From positions 58,034,431 through 58,098,430 of the forward strand of contig JASFXZ010000002.1 of assembly GCA_032209605.1 (NCBI GenBank): a stretch of DNA of 64,000 nucleotides, in the 5' to 3' direction. Every line of letters starts with the position of its first letter. The stretch's first letter is position 1. This stretch comes from Mactromeris polynyma. Its lineage: Eukaryota > Mollusca > Bivalvia > Venerida > Mactridae. The position numbers and the translations under genes are program-made. The notes under the pieces were generated by a model that searched no databases, was not told the origin of the DNA, and worked only from the letters and a program-made list of their open reading frames with translations. This document shows, in pieces, positions 1 through 12,645 of the stretch.

Positions 1-210
1 AAAGTTTCACTCTTATCTTTTTATACTTAGGACTTTTGATGAAACGCAGCCCTGGTTGTTCATAAACTATACATGTATGAAAATAATTTGGTTGCTTGCT
101 GCTACGACCTTTTGTAAAACTTTCATATTTGAAAATTCAATTCAAAATTTTGCTTGAAGTAATGAGTAACTGACATAGGAAGTAATAATGTTTGCATATT
201 TATATTTCAG

Positions 211-3200
211 ACCACTCTGACCATGGATACACATTATTGTTTGGTGTTTGAACCAATGCTTCCTGATCCGTTAACTCATTTTTTCAGTTATATTCCTTCT
301 CCTAAGGTAAGAACAGATGGTCTCCACTCTGCATTCAGCACTCTGCATTCACCAATCTGCGTTCACCACTCTGCGTTCACAATTCTGCATTTACCACTCT
401 GCATTCAGCACTGTGTTCAGCACTCTGCGTTCACCAATCTGCGTTCACCAATCTGCGTTCATCACTCTGCGTTCACCAATCTGCATTCACCAATCTGCAT
501 TTACCACTCTGCGTTCGCCACTCTGCGTTCACCATTCTGCATTCACAATTCTGCATTTACCACTCTGACCGACCCATCTTTTTTTGTCTGGAACCAAAAA
601 TAAACTTGATTGTTTTGGCCTTAAATCAAACACAGTCAGACAGATATTTTGTGAATTTTCATTCAGCCTCGTAATGATTTGTGGATATGTACCTTCGACT
701 GTGAAATATAAAGTTGTGATATGTCACTTCACCGGGTCTGAAATTTTGTTTTGAATAATGCATAGTTTCGAATAGGCCATTTCAATTTGACGTATATACA
801 TCAGGACCTGAATATGTATGTTTGGTGTCTCCATACCTACGCAATAAAAATACTGGACTTCAAAATGTTTTTGTCCTTTGGAGTTTTTATGCCCCCCTCA
901 TTTGAAGATATTCAAGAATGGGCACATAAAATGTTACCCCTGTCTGTCTGTCCATGCAAACATTTGGTTTCCGATTAATAACTCTCAAAAGGATGGATGG
1001 ATGCAAGTGATATTGGGCACATAAGCACAGGATAATAACATTTTAGTTTGATTTCAGTTACAATCCTTTAATGTTTGGAGGAGTTATGACCCTTTTTCAA
1101 CTTGGGAAGTCCATAGTGGCTGGATCTGCGTCCTATTGACACATCTAGTTTTCAATCTTGATCAAGAGAATTGTTGAGTGGATTTTCAAAAAAAACAACT
1201 ACCCAACTACACAAAGGGGAGGGGGTCATTGGGAAGTATACAAAGACATTTTCAATATGACCTTATGTAATGAGATTTTTTTTATATTGTAGAAATTGGC
1301 AGACATACGTCGTGTAGGATTGAGATTACTTACATCCATATCATTCCTTCATCAACAGAACTTAATACATACAGATCTTAAACCAGAAAATATTCTGCTT
1401 AAACATGGTGAGATTACCTTTGATGTTTCATCAAGTGAATTGATGTTTTCGCATTATTGCCAGACATTACTTAAATTTCATTTTCTTTGATTATGTCTTC
1501 TCATTATTTGGGAATAACTTAAGGATTCTTAGTTTTTACACCTATTAAGGATTTTTAAATATGTATAATACATACTTTTATTACCTCCAATGGAGGAGAG
1601 CACATGTTACGAGCAATTCACATAAAGTATTACAAAATGTACAAAAAGACCAGATTAACATACAAACACAGTAAACATACTGACATATACATCAGTTAAT
1701 GACAAAATAAGCACCATAGTGAACAAGTTCCGTTGGCTTTAAAAGGTGTTGACGATATAAACATGAATGTATATGAGCAACATGCAAAACTTTATGAAAA
1801 ATACTTCGATCAAGCTCATATACTGTTTGTTCAATGTCATACTGTTTGATCAAGGTCATACTGTTTGATCAATGTCATACTGTTTGATCAATGTCATACT
1901 GTTTGATCAAGGTCATACTGTTTGATCAATGTCATACTGTTTGATCAATGTCATACTGTTTGATCAAGGTCATACTGTTTGATCAATGTCATACTGTTTG
2001 ATCAAGGTCATACTGTTTGATCAATGTCATACTGTGATCAATGTCATACTGTTTGATCAAGGTCATACTGTTTGATCAAGGTCATACTGTTTGATCAAGG
2101 TCATACTGTTTGATCAATGTCATACTGTTTGATCAATGTCATACTGTTTGATCAATGTCATACTGTTTGATCAATGTCATACTGTTTGATCAAGGTCATA
2201 CTGTTTGATCAAGGTCATACTGTTTGATCAATGTCATACTGTTTGATCAAGGTCATACTGTTTGGTCCAAGGTCGTTTAGGTACCATATTTGCAAAGGCA
2301 TTTGTTTTTGCTAAAAAAGCCACCATTTAACTGTATGGAGATGACTCTGCTGAGACTATATCAGCGGTCTAGTGGTTGTGCTTCCTGACTTCATATCACT
2401 TGGTCCTAACAGCTGCAGGTTCAATCCCACTCATGATGTAGAATGTGTAAGTGAGGAGGTATCCAGGTAGTGACAGAAAGTAGATGGTACCCATATGTCC
2501 ACCTGGTATCTTCCTACTCCCAATAGCTGGAAAAACCACTACATGACCCTGGTTGACCCTGGTTGTTTGTGTGACTTAAAACCCCAATATGGAACATGGT
2601 CTTTGTACCTCAATATTTTGCTAAATGTTAAATTGTGATATCTGTGTGAACATTGACATACAACTGTTGCTTTTTCAATCATATGGTCTAATCTTTCTTT
2701 TCAGATCAAGATCTTGATAGTGTACACATTGTTGACTTTGGAAATGCTATAAATTTTGTACATAGTGAAGTGTCCCTGTATTACAAGGACTTTGAACTCC
2801 AGACTCCGTTATATAGAGCACCTGAGGTTAGTTCATGGTCTACATGCATTGTTAGGTGGTCTTGTGATTAGCTGTTTTTTCTAATGTGAAATTCAGGTTT
2901 TAGAATTTGTAAATGATATGATGAATGATATGATGATATATCATCAGAAATGTTAACATTGTTTAAACATATTCATAAATTATTGAGAGGCATAGTGATG
3001 AGGGGTGGATGGGCTGACTCCTGTTCCAACAGGAGAGTTAGAGCTCCTGTGAGCGGGGTTTGTTCACCAACTTAACAATCCTTGAATTTGATATGAGTAT
3101 GCCTACTGATTAGTAACCCTGGACACAGTCACAGTGAGTGATTGGAATATGTTGTAAAAACTAGTTTCACTGATGCAAAATAGGTCAAGGTCACAGTGGT

Positions 3201-6200
3201 CAATTGTTCATGAAACATTGCTGGCCAATAACTCGGCCTATACTGTTTGAACAAAGGTCATTTAGGTTCCATTTTGGCAGACATTTGTCACCATTTAGCT
3301 ATGACAAACAAGTCTGTTTTTTTAAGAATTTTTGACTGACTTTGAACACTTTAATATTTATATTTTATTATAACCTTGTATTGTGATGTATCTGTTTTAT
3401 TGTATCAGGTGATGTTTGGTATACCATTTGGTCCTGAGATAGATATCTGGTCTCTTGGTTGTATTCTGGCTGAACTTTATCTTGGAAAACCACTCTTCTT
3501 GGGTAGTACACAGGAAGAAATCCTTAAACAAGTGAGTCTTTGTTATCTTATATCAGTACTGCCTTCTTACATGGTCTGGTTAGCTTGATTGTAACCCAGG
3601 AGATCTGGGCAGGATAGGTTATGTCTGCCTGTGATATTTATATAAGGTAATTTGTCCTCCACCTTTGATTGATGTGGGATGGTTGCTAGCTGCAGGCAAA
3701 AAGGGTAGTTAGTACTGGTTGATTATGAATTCCAGGAAAACTAGGTCTACTGCACACCATGTAAAAATGAAAAAATGGTGTTGAATCCAATAAAAAAAAC
3801 AACAAAAAAACAGCCATGTAGCTAGTTATATATATTGTCTCACATTGTTAACGGACGAAAAATCAAAGTTTTTTCGAACATTTGATAATATTTCAGCCTT
3901 ATGTGGCTTTCTAGCGATTGCTATTTTTATACTGCTTATGTCTTGTTTTAAGACAGAATTATTGATTTCAAGTGTTTTAAGTAATTTTAGCTTCAACTTG
4001 ATGGTTATTATTCTACTAAAATGATTTCTATACTAAGTTGAATAATTTGAAAATATGAGTTTACTATAAAAAATACAGATCAAGTAAAAGTAATAGATCA
4101 AGTATGCTCAATATTTCCATTTTTAATTTTTCATTATTACATTGTTACTATAGATGCACAAGTTGCTTGGAAGTTTTCCTACAAAGCTGTTTCGTAGAGG
4201 AAAATATTATCCTACCATGAGGAAGTTTACTGGTGATGAGGCTCAGGATGTCTGTAAGTATTGCCTGTGTTTGTGGTTAGCTCTCACCTTGTATAAGGTA
4301 TAATGGTGGAGGGGTCAAGGGGCCTCCGAAGGTCATGGGTTCCTATCCTGCCTAAGGTGAGGTTGGAACAGCGAACTTCACAATCCCTGAATAAGGCGGA
4401 AGTACTGGTGAGTGACCCAGGAAGCAGTCATCAAGAGTGATTAATATAATTTGTAAGCTTGTTTCATAGTCAATGTAGAATCAATAAGCTTAAACATTTT
4501 TAACTATTAATAGTAACTCTCAATGCCCCTATTTGATAGACTGCATGTTTGTTATCAATTTCAATCTGGAAAAAAAACAGCTAGTGAGGATTTTATTGCT
4601 GTCTCCTGAAAGTTGATGTCTGCATCTCGGATGCCACACTTGTACTTAAGAATTCATTAATATACGCATAGATTTAACAATGGATGAGTCACAAAGCCCT
4701 CCAGATTTATGAGAGAAAATAAATGATGAAGTGGCAGAAAAAATAGCATATAGCCGCCCCTACATCCGTCTGTCTGTGCTTAGTTCTCGGTAAACACTGA
4801 CCGGAATTCAACAAAACTTTATGAGAAGCTTCTCCACCAAGAGGAATTGCACACAATGTCGATATGTTCCGGTTTGATGATCAATTATGTACATACATCA
4901 GGGAGCATCCAGCGGTTCTACCAATATCTTGTTTTAGTATAGCCATGCTTAGATTTAAAGCTGCACAACATTAATTCCCTTCTCTAACAGTTACATGCTA
5001 ACTTATATCACTTGATTTTCTGTTGGTTTGATTTTGACGTGTGTCGGAACAAAAGTTAGCCGATTATAGACATCAAAACGAACCTAGGGATTTTCTGTGA
5101 CCTTAATTAGTATTTTTTACAAATCAAAGAGGATTTTCGAAGTGATAGTTTTGATCACAGATAGGAATGACATTTGGAGTCATGAAGCATACTTCAAGAA
5201 ACTTCATGCGTATGATTCATGCCAGACAGCGTCACATTCAATAGCATATGCCTCATGTTCTTCTGTGATAGTTGAGAGATAAATGTTTTACTTCTTGCAA
5301 ATATGTCAAATTCAGCGAAATAAAGATAATATTCATTGGCTTGGATGTCATTCCTTATCTAATTTGGTAAACTGTTTTATTACTGTATGCATTAGGTAAA
5401 CGTATTATGCAGCTTTAATGTTTGTTGTAGTTTTGACATATAATAATTTTTAGATTGTGGACACTTTTTGCAGGTACCTTCAGATTGATGGAGTTTATGC
5501 AGTGTAATGATCATAACTTTGCTGATTTGATATCTGGTATGCTGAGATATAATCCAGGTTAGTATTTTCTGTGGCTAAAATTCGCCAGGAATGAACATGG
5601 TATTCTGTGCCCGGGATTGTAACGAATACTTACACTCTGCACTCAAATCACAAAAGTTACTCTTATTATTCCAAATAGTGTGGAAAATGCATGGAAAAAT
5701 GAGTGCTGAATATTCATTTTGGTCCATTTTCTTTGAGATTTTGTGGTAATCATGAGATATGGGAGTAATTATTGGGTTTGAGTTCCACACTCCACACCTG
5801 CAGTAGTTACTCTCAGATTTCACTTTACACTCAAATCCCTTAGAAAAGGGGCCACAAAGAACATTGAGCACTCATTTAACATTATTATAGAATTTTCACA
5901 TTCAAAATTATGAGTTATTATCAGACTGATAACTTTAAAGTTCTGATTAAAGTTCTGAGTGCAAGTGTCCAATCCAGTGCACTTGTTTGAACATAGTAAT
6001 GTAACTATGTAATTGGATTTTTATTATTATATGAAACTTAATTATTCCTAGCTGATACCTACCTTGCTATGGGTTAGTTTAAACATATTTATTTTTCATC
6101 GATTGTGACACAGGTGTGCAACTTATATATATATGTATATGACTCTCAATGGCTTCTTCATGGGTCACTATCCAGTTCTTGCACGAAAATCAGGGATTTT

Positions 6201-9200
6201 GAAGTTTGTGAATCAGCCTGGCCCAAGCTGGGATTGGAACTCATGAGCTTCGGATCAGAAGTCGGGTACTTTACCCCTCAACCACTGCTTCTTGCAATGG
6301 GTTGTGACTGATAAAGGTGTTGTTCTATCAAGATGTCGGCTTCACTTGGGTTGTTTTCATACAAGTGATTCCGTTTATGCTGCTGATAAAATCACTCTGT
6401 GTGTGTGTTTCACTGATAGAAAAAAAACTTCCTTGCCTCATCTGTTTGAAGATACATATAGTCCAACTGCAAGACAAACTGTTGGCATGCTCATATGTTC
6501 ATGTCTCAAGATTTTGGGGCTTCCGTGTACTTTGTATATAGCATTTTCTGATTGACTTTATAATTCATCTTTATGGTATCAAGGTTCTTTCTGCAACATG
6601 TTTCAGTATTTATGTCATTTTGTGACCATATTATTGAACTTTTTTGGTTTATCTGAAGAAAGTTTTATGTAATGGCCTAGAGATTATTTTGCATAGGTTA
6701 TATATATATTTTTTCAATACTGTCAATATTTGAATTTTCAGAGGAGAGATTGACAGCATCTCAAGCAGCAGTACATCCATTCTTTGCTAGTCATATACCT
6801 TTAGGATTTCTATCTTCTGATTGTCAAGGTAAGAGTTAAATAACTTTGGAGATTGTTTAAAGTTGCTTTGTTAGTGTGAATCACTATATTGGATGAAGTA
6901 TTAGTTTTCTGTCACCAGAACATCTTGACAATATAAACTTGATATTGATTTGTATCTGTTAAATAATTTTTCAAAAAACTTGGCTTATAATTTTACCACA
7001 CACTTGTCAACTTTCGACCATGTCAGTTCATGGTGAATTCCAAGGACAATATTGATATATTGATTTCAAGGGTGACAGTAATCTAACATTCCTGTGGAAT
7101 AATCTGTTTTCATATTTTGCTAGAAGTCTGTGGAGTTTATTTAAGTATGGTTAAATTTATGAAAAGTTTAAGCCAAAAAATACTTTATTGTTTATGAAGA
7201 GTTAATTTAATGGTATTGATTGGGCATTTGACTGATTATAAGCTTTGTGGTAATCTACATCCGAACAGCCTTACTAAACCACAAATTCTTTACAGACTAG
7301 CATGTACTGATTCAAGTGTGGTGAACCCCACTCCCTGCACATACACATCAAACTATGTCACCCATAACTTTCGATGACACTGAAAGCTAAAAGTATGAAA
7401 ACTACTCGCTACCTTATCAAACAGTAATTATGTGTTTAATATTGATACCAGAGAGATTGATTATGAACATAGCCATTACTTGCACAATTAAGGTCTCTTT
7501 GTATACCACAAATAAATGTAACGATGATGTACCAAAATTTCTGCCTCCACCTTGCCAAAATTCTCGGATCTGGGTGAGACTAGCAACACTTTGGATGAAG
7601 GAATCCAGTTAATATTTTGTAAGTCAATGACCAATGTTTGTTATATTGCAGGTGGATCTTCGTATAGTGCTGTGAGTCTTACAAAAGAGACATACCAGTT
7701 TACCCCTCATATTCCACCAAGTATAAAAAGACAGCCACTCTCTTCAATTGATCTTCTCAAGCAAGGAACAGTTGAGAACTTGGATAAATCGTTGATGAAA
7801 CCTTCTCCTAAACTGAGTCGATTAAGGGGGAGTAACTCTTGTGCAACAACCAAGGGAGGCAATTTGTATGTGACATCAACGGGAAGTAATTGTGGTGAAA
7901 ATTCAGGTTTTACTGAACCTGTTTCAGAACCCTGTGCTGAGAGAACAAATTCAATGCCAGGTAGGAATCAACCTAGTGATGTGTCGGTTGTTAGAAATCT
8001 TATTGTTGGCGCTAAGAGAGGTGAGAAGTATTCAGAGAATGTAACAGACAAAATGTCCTTGCTTCTACGAGCCATAAGAGAGGAGCAAATGTCTGTGGAC
8101 GATGATTTAGATCGGAGAATTGAAGCCGAGGGAACACATAATCTAAAAAACAGAAATAAAAATAAGATTCCATCCACAGCAAACTTGCTACGACCTAGCC
8201 CTAGGTATGGAAAACTTGGACAAACTCACAATAATGTTGAGGATAGTCATAGAATACATTCAATGTCCCAAACAATAAAACATAGAGAAGCAAATAATGA
8301 GTTATTTAGCACTGTGAATGCTGATACTTCTCAAAATAATAATTCTAGAACAGCCTTTAGATCGGGGGAGGATTGTTATAAAAAGCTAGAAAAGGTCTTA
8401 ACAATTCAACAGGATGTAGATAATTCACACCCGAGACAAAACTTGTTGCCTAGGAGATATGAAGAATATAGAACTGTATCATGCTGGCAGAATTCAAACC
8501 GTGTGCAATCTGACAATGTTATTTATGAAAATGATGATGCCACTCCTACCTCAACTTCATATTGTTCAGGGAATGGTTTTTCCGTGCATACTGAGAATAA
8601 TTCATTTGATACATCTGGAGCCGAGTCCCAGAAAAATGACACAAACAGATTGAAGTATCAAGTGATTATGAAAAGGAAACTAAAAAGCGAGAAAAGGAGT
8701 TCGGTCGAGTTTTCTAAAATTGGTAAACATAGTCACAGTAATCGTCTTTCCAGACAAATAAATGAAAGGGAAAATGAAAGTAAAAGTTCTGTTGAATTGA
8801 TTCATTCACACAAGAAGGTGTTTCTGCATACAGAACCAGCTGAGAAAGGTTTTCAATGTGAAGAAAAACCTGAGATGAATAGTTTACATCATACTCATAA
8901 TGCTCAATCTTCAACCAAAACAGATAATTTTCATCGTCTTGTCAATCGAAGGAAGATTATTTCAAATACATCGGATGGTGAAATGTCAACCATTCCTTTT
9001 GATCAATCACCTCGGAGAACAAACAGGAAACGTATGGCTAGTGTGAGTGTTTCTGATGATGAAGAGTATCTTGAACTACTGTCTACACCGTCGATGGTGA
9101 AGTCAGACAGAAAAAAAGTGAAATCAGGAAGTCTCACTAAAAGAAGGCAATTTCTGGACATCGCCTCTAGCAATGAAAATGCCGGAAAATGTTTAGAAAC

Positions 9201-10332
9201 AGAGGCTAACCCTACTGCTTATAAAACAGTGTCACCTCAAACAGGCGTTGATGCTGTTAATCATGTAAGCAAAAGACACAATGATAGTGACAGAAGTTTT
9301 CAGGACACATATTCAAATATTTGTGATAATGATGATAGAAAAACGAGACAGCGAAAGGCAAGAGAGTGCGATGGAGAGAGAAATCAAGTCGCAGCAACAA
9401 GTGACTTAAAACCTAGTGCTCGCTCTCATGGTTACAATTATCGACAAGATTTTCCAGTATTTACACCAATACAGAAACAAAACCCTCTAGTGACAGACTG
9501 TTCTGACAGTCCTGAAATCATATACAATGTTGCACACAAAAAAGCTAGTCACACGAAAAGTAAAACTGGTGGTCATGGAAAAAGCCTCACTTACCAAGGA
9601 AGTGTACAAAGTGATTCTACCAAAACAGAGATGAAACATTTAATGTCTCAAAGATACTGTCCAAGTAATGTGAGTGACTTAAAATCCAACTCAGACATCG
9701 TGAAATCAAAAAAGAAAGAACATGTTGTATCTGTGGATAGAAGAACTAATGTGAGAACGTTATTGCAGGATTTTAAATCTGAAGACTCCAAACATGATGA
9801 TTTCTCATTCAGAGACACGCCACCAGATACTGATAATAAACATTGTAATGCAGCTGGTGGAATTGCTGAAAGAATTGCTCAAATCAACAAGAAACGGAAA
9901 AAGCCTGCCCGGAAAAGCCTCCACTTTCAATATAGTGACAGTGATGTGCAACACATAGAGGAGAGATGTGAAGACAGATATAATGATTTGCGTAGAAACA
10001 GGTCTTTTGTTGGCAACGATACTGAATTGCTACACATACACGACACTAAGGATTCTTTGACAGAAAAGGATGGACTAAGAGATAGATTTAGAAATAGAGT
10101 TCCCCATAAAGAGACTAGAATTTCAAACTATCGCCTAGGAGACTGTGCTGGAGAGCTACATGATAGAGTTACAAATGCTCACATCAGCATGGAGTCAGAG
10201 AGAGATATAAACCCTATGTGTAGGCAGAGATCGTCGGTTAATGCGAGATCTGAGAGAACAAACTTTAGGCGAAAATATATTCCGAAAAATGATACAACAT
10301 TCACCATAGATTTTGAAAGTCCGATACATTAA
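211..10332 (+). CDS. CMGC-family protein kinase, DYRK/CLK-like (3' part of gene, 8 exons visible)
   Basis: Eight GT-AG exons with consistent phases total 1136 codons including the stop: 211-306, 1293-1407, 2705-2826, 3409-3531, 4154-4253, 5474-5557, 6742-6828 and 7652-10332. The reading starts at the kinase hinge (HYCLVFEPML). It continues through the catalytic loop IHTDLKPENILL, the magnesium loop VDFGNAI, the P+1 region TPLYRAPEVMFG, the F-helix DIWSLGCILAELYLGKPLF, and the C-lobe end PEERLTASQAAVHPFF. The glycine loop, catalytic Lys and C-helix lie left of the window. The CMGC assignment rests on the Leu-Lys-Pro-Glu-Asn loop, the WSLGC motif and a C-lobe insert. His-Thr-Asp in place of His-Arg-Asp is typical of CLK/LAMMER kinases, whereas the F-helix reads more like DYRK or HIPK. 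The tyrosine pair of the DYRK activation loop is not visible, so the exact subfamily is open. The catalytic Asp, Asn and DFG are all present, so the enzyme is probably active. Confidence 0.85.
325..568. repeat. 14-bp minisatellite directly after a kinase splice donor
   Basis: About 17 imperfect copies of a unit like CACTCTGCGTTCAC start 18 bp after the exon end at 306. Variation is mostly G/A at CTGCRTTC and small changes at the unit ends. One copy is shortened to 12 bp. The 14-bp period is not a multiple of three and stops are absent by chance, which creates spurious open frames on the plus strand. Confidence 0.9.
780..1150. repeat. Dispersed repeat in kinase intron, ending in ATCTAGTT
   Basis: The stretch contains text typical of abundant molluscan interspersed repeats, with runs such as CTGTCTGTCTGTCC and AACATTTGGTTTCCGAT. 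It ends in CACATCTAGTT. The 3' terminus CTAG followed by T resembles the ends of the unrelated repeat in the C4-like introns (for example 15605-15608). A non-autonomous Helitron-type element is possible, but I see no coding remnant. Confidence 0.35.
1806..2272. repeat. 19-bp minisatellite with TCAAGGTCA / TCAATGTCA variants
   Basis: About 24 head-to-tail copies of GGTCATACTGTTTGATCAA lie in the intron between the exons ending at 1407 and starting at 2705. Copies differ almost only at one position, giving AAGGTCA or AATGTCA, in a mixed order. One copy is 3 bp shorter near 2035. The array ends in a degenerate copy at GGTCCAAGGTCG. It has no spacers and no cas genes, so it is not a CRISPR array. 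Confidence 0.92.
2350..2650 (+). mobile_element. tRNA-derived SINE in kinase intron
   Basis: A tRNA-like head with an A-box-like segment (CAGCGGTCTAGTGGTTGTG) is followed by a B-box-like GCAGGTTCAATCCC. A body of about 200 bp follows. It cannot be a functional tRNA because the stems do not pair. Confidence 0.55.
2985..3190 (+). mobile_element. Decayed SINE of the GTACCGGTT / CAGTCATC family
   Basis: It resembles the better-preserved copies at 4290-4500 and 44120-44340. It has the order tRNA-like head, CTTAACAATCC, an AACCCTGGACACAGTCA-type core and a GTTTCA tail, and is strongly diverged. Confidence 0.4.
4290..4500 (+). mobile_element. SINE (family with AGCAGTCATCAAGAGTGATTA core)
   Basis: A tRNA-like region (GGTGGAGGGGTCAAGG, then GGTCATGGGTTCCTATCC) is followed by CACAATCCCTGAAT and the shared core GCAGTCATCAAGAGTGATTA. 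It ends in TTGTTTCA ... ATGTAGAATCAATAAG. Related copies are at 21230-21365 and 44120-44340. Confidence 0.6.
6105..6320 (-). mobile_element. tRNA-derived SINE (minus strand) in kinase intron
   Basis: On the minus strand an A-box-like GTGGTTGAGGGGTA is followed by a B-box-like GAGTTCCAATCCC. The body contains TGACTCTCAATGGCTTC and GGGTCACTATCCAG. A paralogous copy at about 27625-27830 was carried along in the segmental duplication. Related copies occur at 51815-51975 and 61780-61905. Confidence 0.6.
7652..10332 (+). CDS. Terminal exon of the kinase gene: long disordered basic/serine-rich tail
   Basis: One 2681-bp exon encodes about 893 residues after the kinase domain and ends at TAA 10330-10332. 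The acceptor is ttatattgcag just before 7652. The open frame extends back to 7552 only because the intron end happens to be open. The tail is rich in Ser, Asn, Asp, Lys and Arg, has no recognisable folded domain, and has many short basic clusters such as NKKRKKPARKSLHF that could be nuclear localisation signals. Acidic-serine patches (SDDEEYLEL, SDSPEIIYN) resemble casein kinase or SUMO-interaction sites. Long disordered C-terminal tails are common in CMGC kinases. The tail is absent from the duplicated kinase fragment at 26489-28788, which stops in the preceding intron. Confidence 0.85.
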
Positions 10333-11800
10333 TATTCCCAGGCACCATCTGAATTCATTTAATATTATTACTTGTAATATATGCGATGTGCAGAAAATGT
10401 ATGATTCTTGTTTTCTAGAATTTCTACTGGTACTAACATTATTTATTTAACAGAAACATGGATTTTATAACATTGACTCTTATCGATAATGGTATCTTGT
10501 GTTGATTAACTGCAATACAGATATTTGTGTAAATCCACTTTGTACATACTAGTAAAACTGAAATCTGATGTTTAAGACTCTTTGCTTAATTAAGTTAATT
10601 TTAGCAGAATTTAAACCGACACAAGTTGTGATAAACACCAAATATTCGTCTGTTCAGTGGTTCAAACATTGAAACTTTTTTTCCATCATAATTCATAAAT
10701 AAACATACGTTAAAGACAGTCCCAAAGCAATACTATAAATGATCAAACTATCTATTTAAGCATACTTTTATCAAGACATCATACAAGAAGAACCGAAACA
10801 TTCATCTTGGCTCTTTTTACTGTAATGCAGCATTGCAAATCATTGTCGGTTATAATATAATACACATACACACTGACTGTCGTACCGCACAATTGAGGTA
10901 TTCCACTCGTAATTAAAATACGTAATTTCCATTGTACACGTATAAGCAAAATATATAACGTGTTACAAAATTTAACATCAAAATATAATTTATAATTTAT
11001 TTGAAATATAAAATCCTATTCGAAATTGCTGCAACAGTTTTTCTAAAAGGGAGATAATTCAGTGACAATAAATTGAAAATAAATAATTAAGTTATGAAGA
11101 GACCAAAAATTACCTTGATTTTGTTGCACAGTCAATATCATTATGTTTTTCAACAACACTAAGTTAAATTTTCCAGAAGACATACTTTTGTGAAAAAGCA
11201 AACAAAACCACTAGGAAGTGTTACTTTTTTTCAGAGAAATGTGCATGTCATTCTGTTCAAAATGAAATTGCGGTGTCACCGAACAGTAAAAGTCTCTGAA
11301 AGTTTGATATTCTGTGTTAGATAATGTAAATAATTTTTATTACAGACAATTTGATGCCCCATTGATTCATCAATTTAGTTAAGGTCATCTGCTATTAACA
11401 ATCATTAATTTTGAAAGGAAATTTGCCCATTCTTAAATGCTATACACATAAATGTAAAAAACCAAACATTTTCCTTTAATTTCTTGTAGCTGTTTCTTAC
11501 ATTACTTTATTCTACATATCTCATTAATACAAAGATGCTTTCCTAAACAAGAAATATTACAAAATGAGAAGTGAAATGTTAATTTTCCACTTACTGGTCA
11601 TTTTTGTAGAAAAAAGGTCATAACTTTTTTAAAAAAAACGGTAAAAATTTATGAAATTTTAAATTTGTATCCGCATTATAGTACAGATTGAATATATACA
11701 AGTTTCATGTGCCTTGGAGAAATGTCCATTGTGTGTTGAATACCTCGAGCTAAATGATCTGTACTTATGTTAGTTTACGGTGTCATTGTCTAGTTTGCTG
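10333..11800 (+). other. 3' UTR of the kinase gene and AT-rich flank
   Basis: After the stop there are several AATAAA signals on the plus strand, the first at 10698-10703 and another near 11086. I see no coding potential. The exact cleavage site cannot be told from sequence alone. Confidence 0.5.
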
Positions 11801-11809
11801 ATGGATTGA

Positions 11810-11920
11810 CCCAATCTCATTGAAATCAGCTCCAGTCGCACGCTCCTATACTATACGCTAACTGCCTAACAGCGGACAATAATGGAGCTAAAGTTAGAGG
11901 CTGATTTCAATGAGATTGGG
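11810..11920. mobile_element. 111-bp MITE with 21-bp terminal inverted repeats and ATTGA target duplication
   Basis: The left end carries CCAATCTCATTGAAATCAGC and the right end its exact reverse complement. Five-base direct repeats ATTGA flank it at 11805-11809 and 11921-11925. The interior is too short to code. The superfamily cannot be assigned from this one copy. Confidence 0.8.
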
Positions 11921-12420
11921 ATTGACCTTGCTTGTTTTATTAACATTTTGGGCACTCGGTGTAGGCCTACTGGTTCAAATGACTCAGATCCACTATCAAA
12001 ATTATGCCAGGAGGCTGACACGTCAAAACGATAATCCAATGGACTGAGTTTATCAAGTAATCGTTTTCAACATTGTGATGAACCTGAGGGATTTCATAAA
12101 ATGACAGCCCTTGGTATTATCTTCTCTAATAATTCGTATTAAATGAAAACGCACCTAACGGTTTGGCTTATTCTTATTGTATGTCTCTTTCATGATTTAT
12201 GTTTTGCATATATACAAACTTACTGGCTGCTTTTCAATAACCTGGCGTGAGTTTTGGAGGACGTATGTTGCCAATGACCCATTTTCGTGAACCCCGTGCA
12301 AATTGTTATTTGCTGACAATCATGTTTATTCTGAACCATATCAATGTAGTGGCGATAGCATTTCATATCTTGGCTTTAGAATACCAAACATCCACAAAAT
12401 ACTTCAACTTTATTCATGAT

Positions 12421-12645
12421 ATGGGACGTTTAAATGACGCACTACGTCATAAAGCCATCAGTATGGTAGCAAGGGTGTCGTATCACGCTGTTGCTCGTAG
12501 TATGCATTGTTCTCACTCCACTATCGTGCGGTAAGACAACACCAAGACTCTGGCTCTGTTGGTGATCTTCCTCGCCAAGGACGCCAAAGAGTGACGTCTT
12601 ATCAACAAGACCGCCATATTTTCCTTGAGGTCGCTTTTAAATTAC
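12421..12645 (+). pseudogene. Tc1/mariner-type transposase fragment (N-terminal HTH region, frameshifted)
   Basis: Translation from ATG 12421 gives a helix-turn-helix N-terminus (MGRLNDALRHKAISMV ... YHAVARSMHCSHSTIVR). A stop follows, and a second frame continues with QDSGSVGDLPRQGRQRVTS. The G-S-V-x-D-x-P-R-x-G-R linker is typical of Tc1-like transposases. No catalytic DDE region is recognisable downstream. A related fragment is at 21992-22225. Confidence 0.75.

Noticed and set aside
223..603. 126-codon open frame at the kinase hinge exon
   Set aside because: Only 223-306 is exon; the rest reads through a GTAAGA donor into a 14-bp minisatellite and codes by chance in more than one frame.
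1806..2272. CRISPR-like regular array
   Set aside because: The 19-bp units are directly adjacent with no unique spacers, in a eukaryotic intron without cas genes.
5575..5871. 98-codon minus-strand open frame in a kinase intron
   Set aside because: The duplicated copy of this intron (about 26970-27400) does not preserve it, so it is not under selection.
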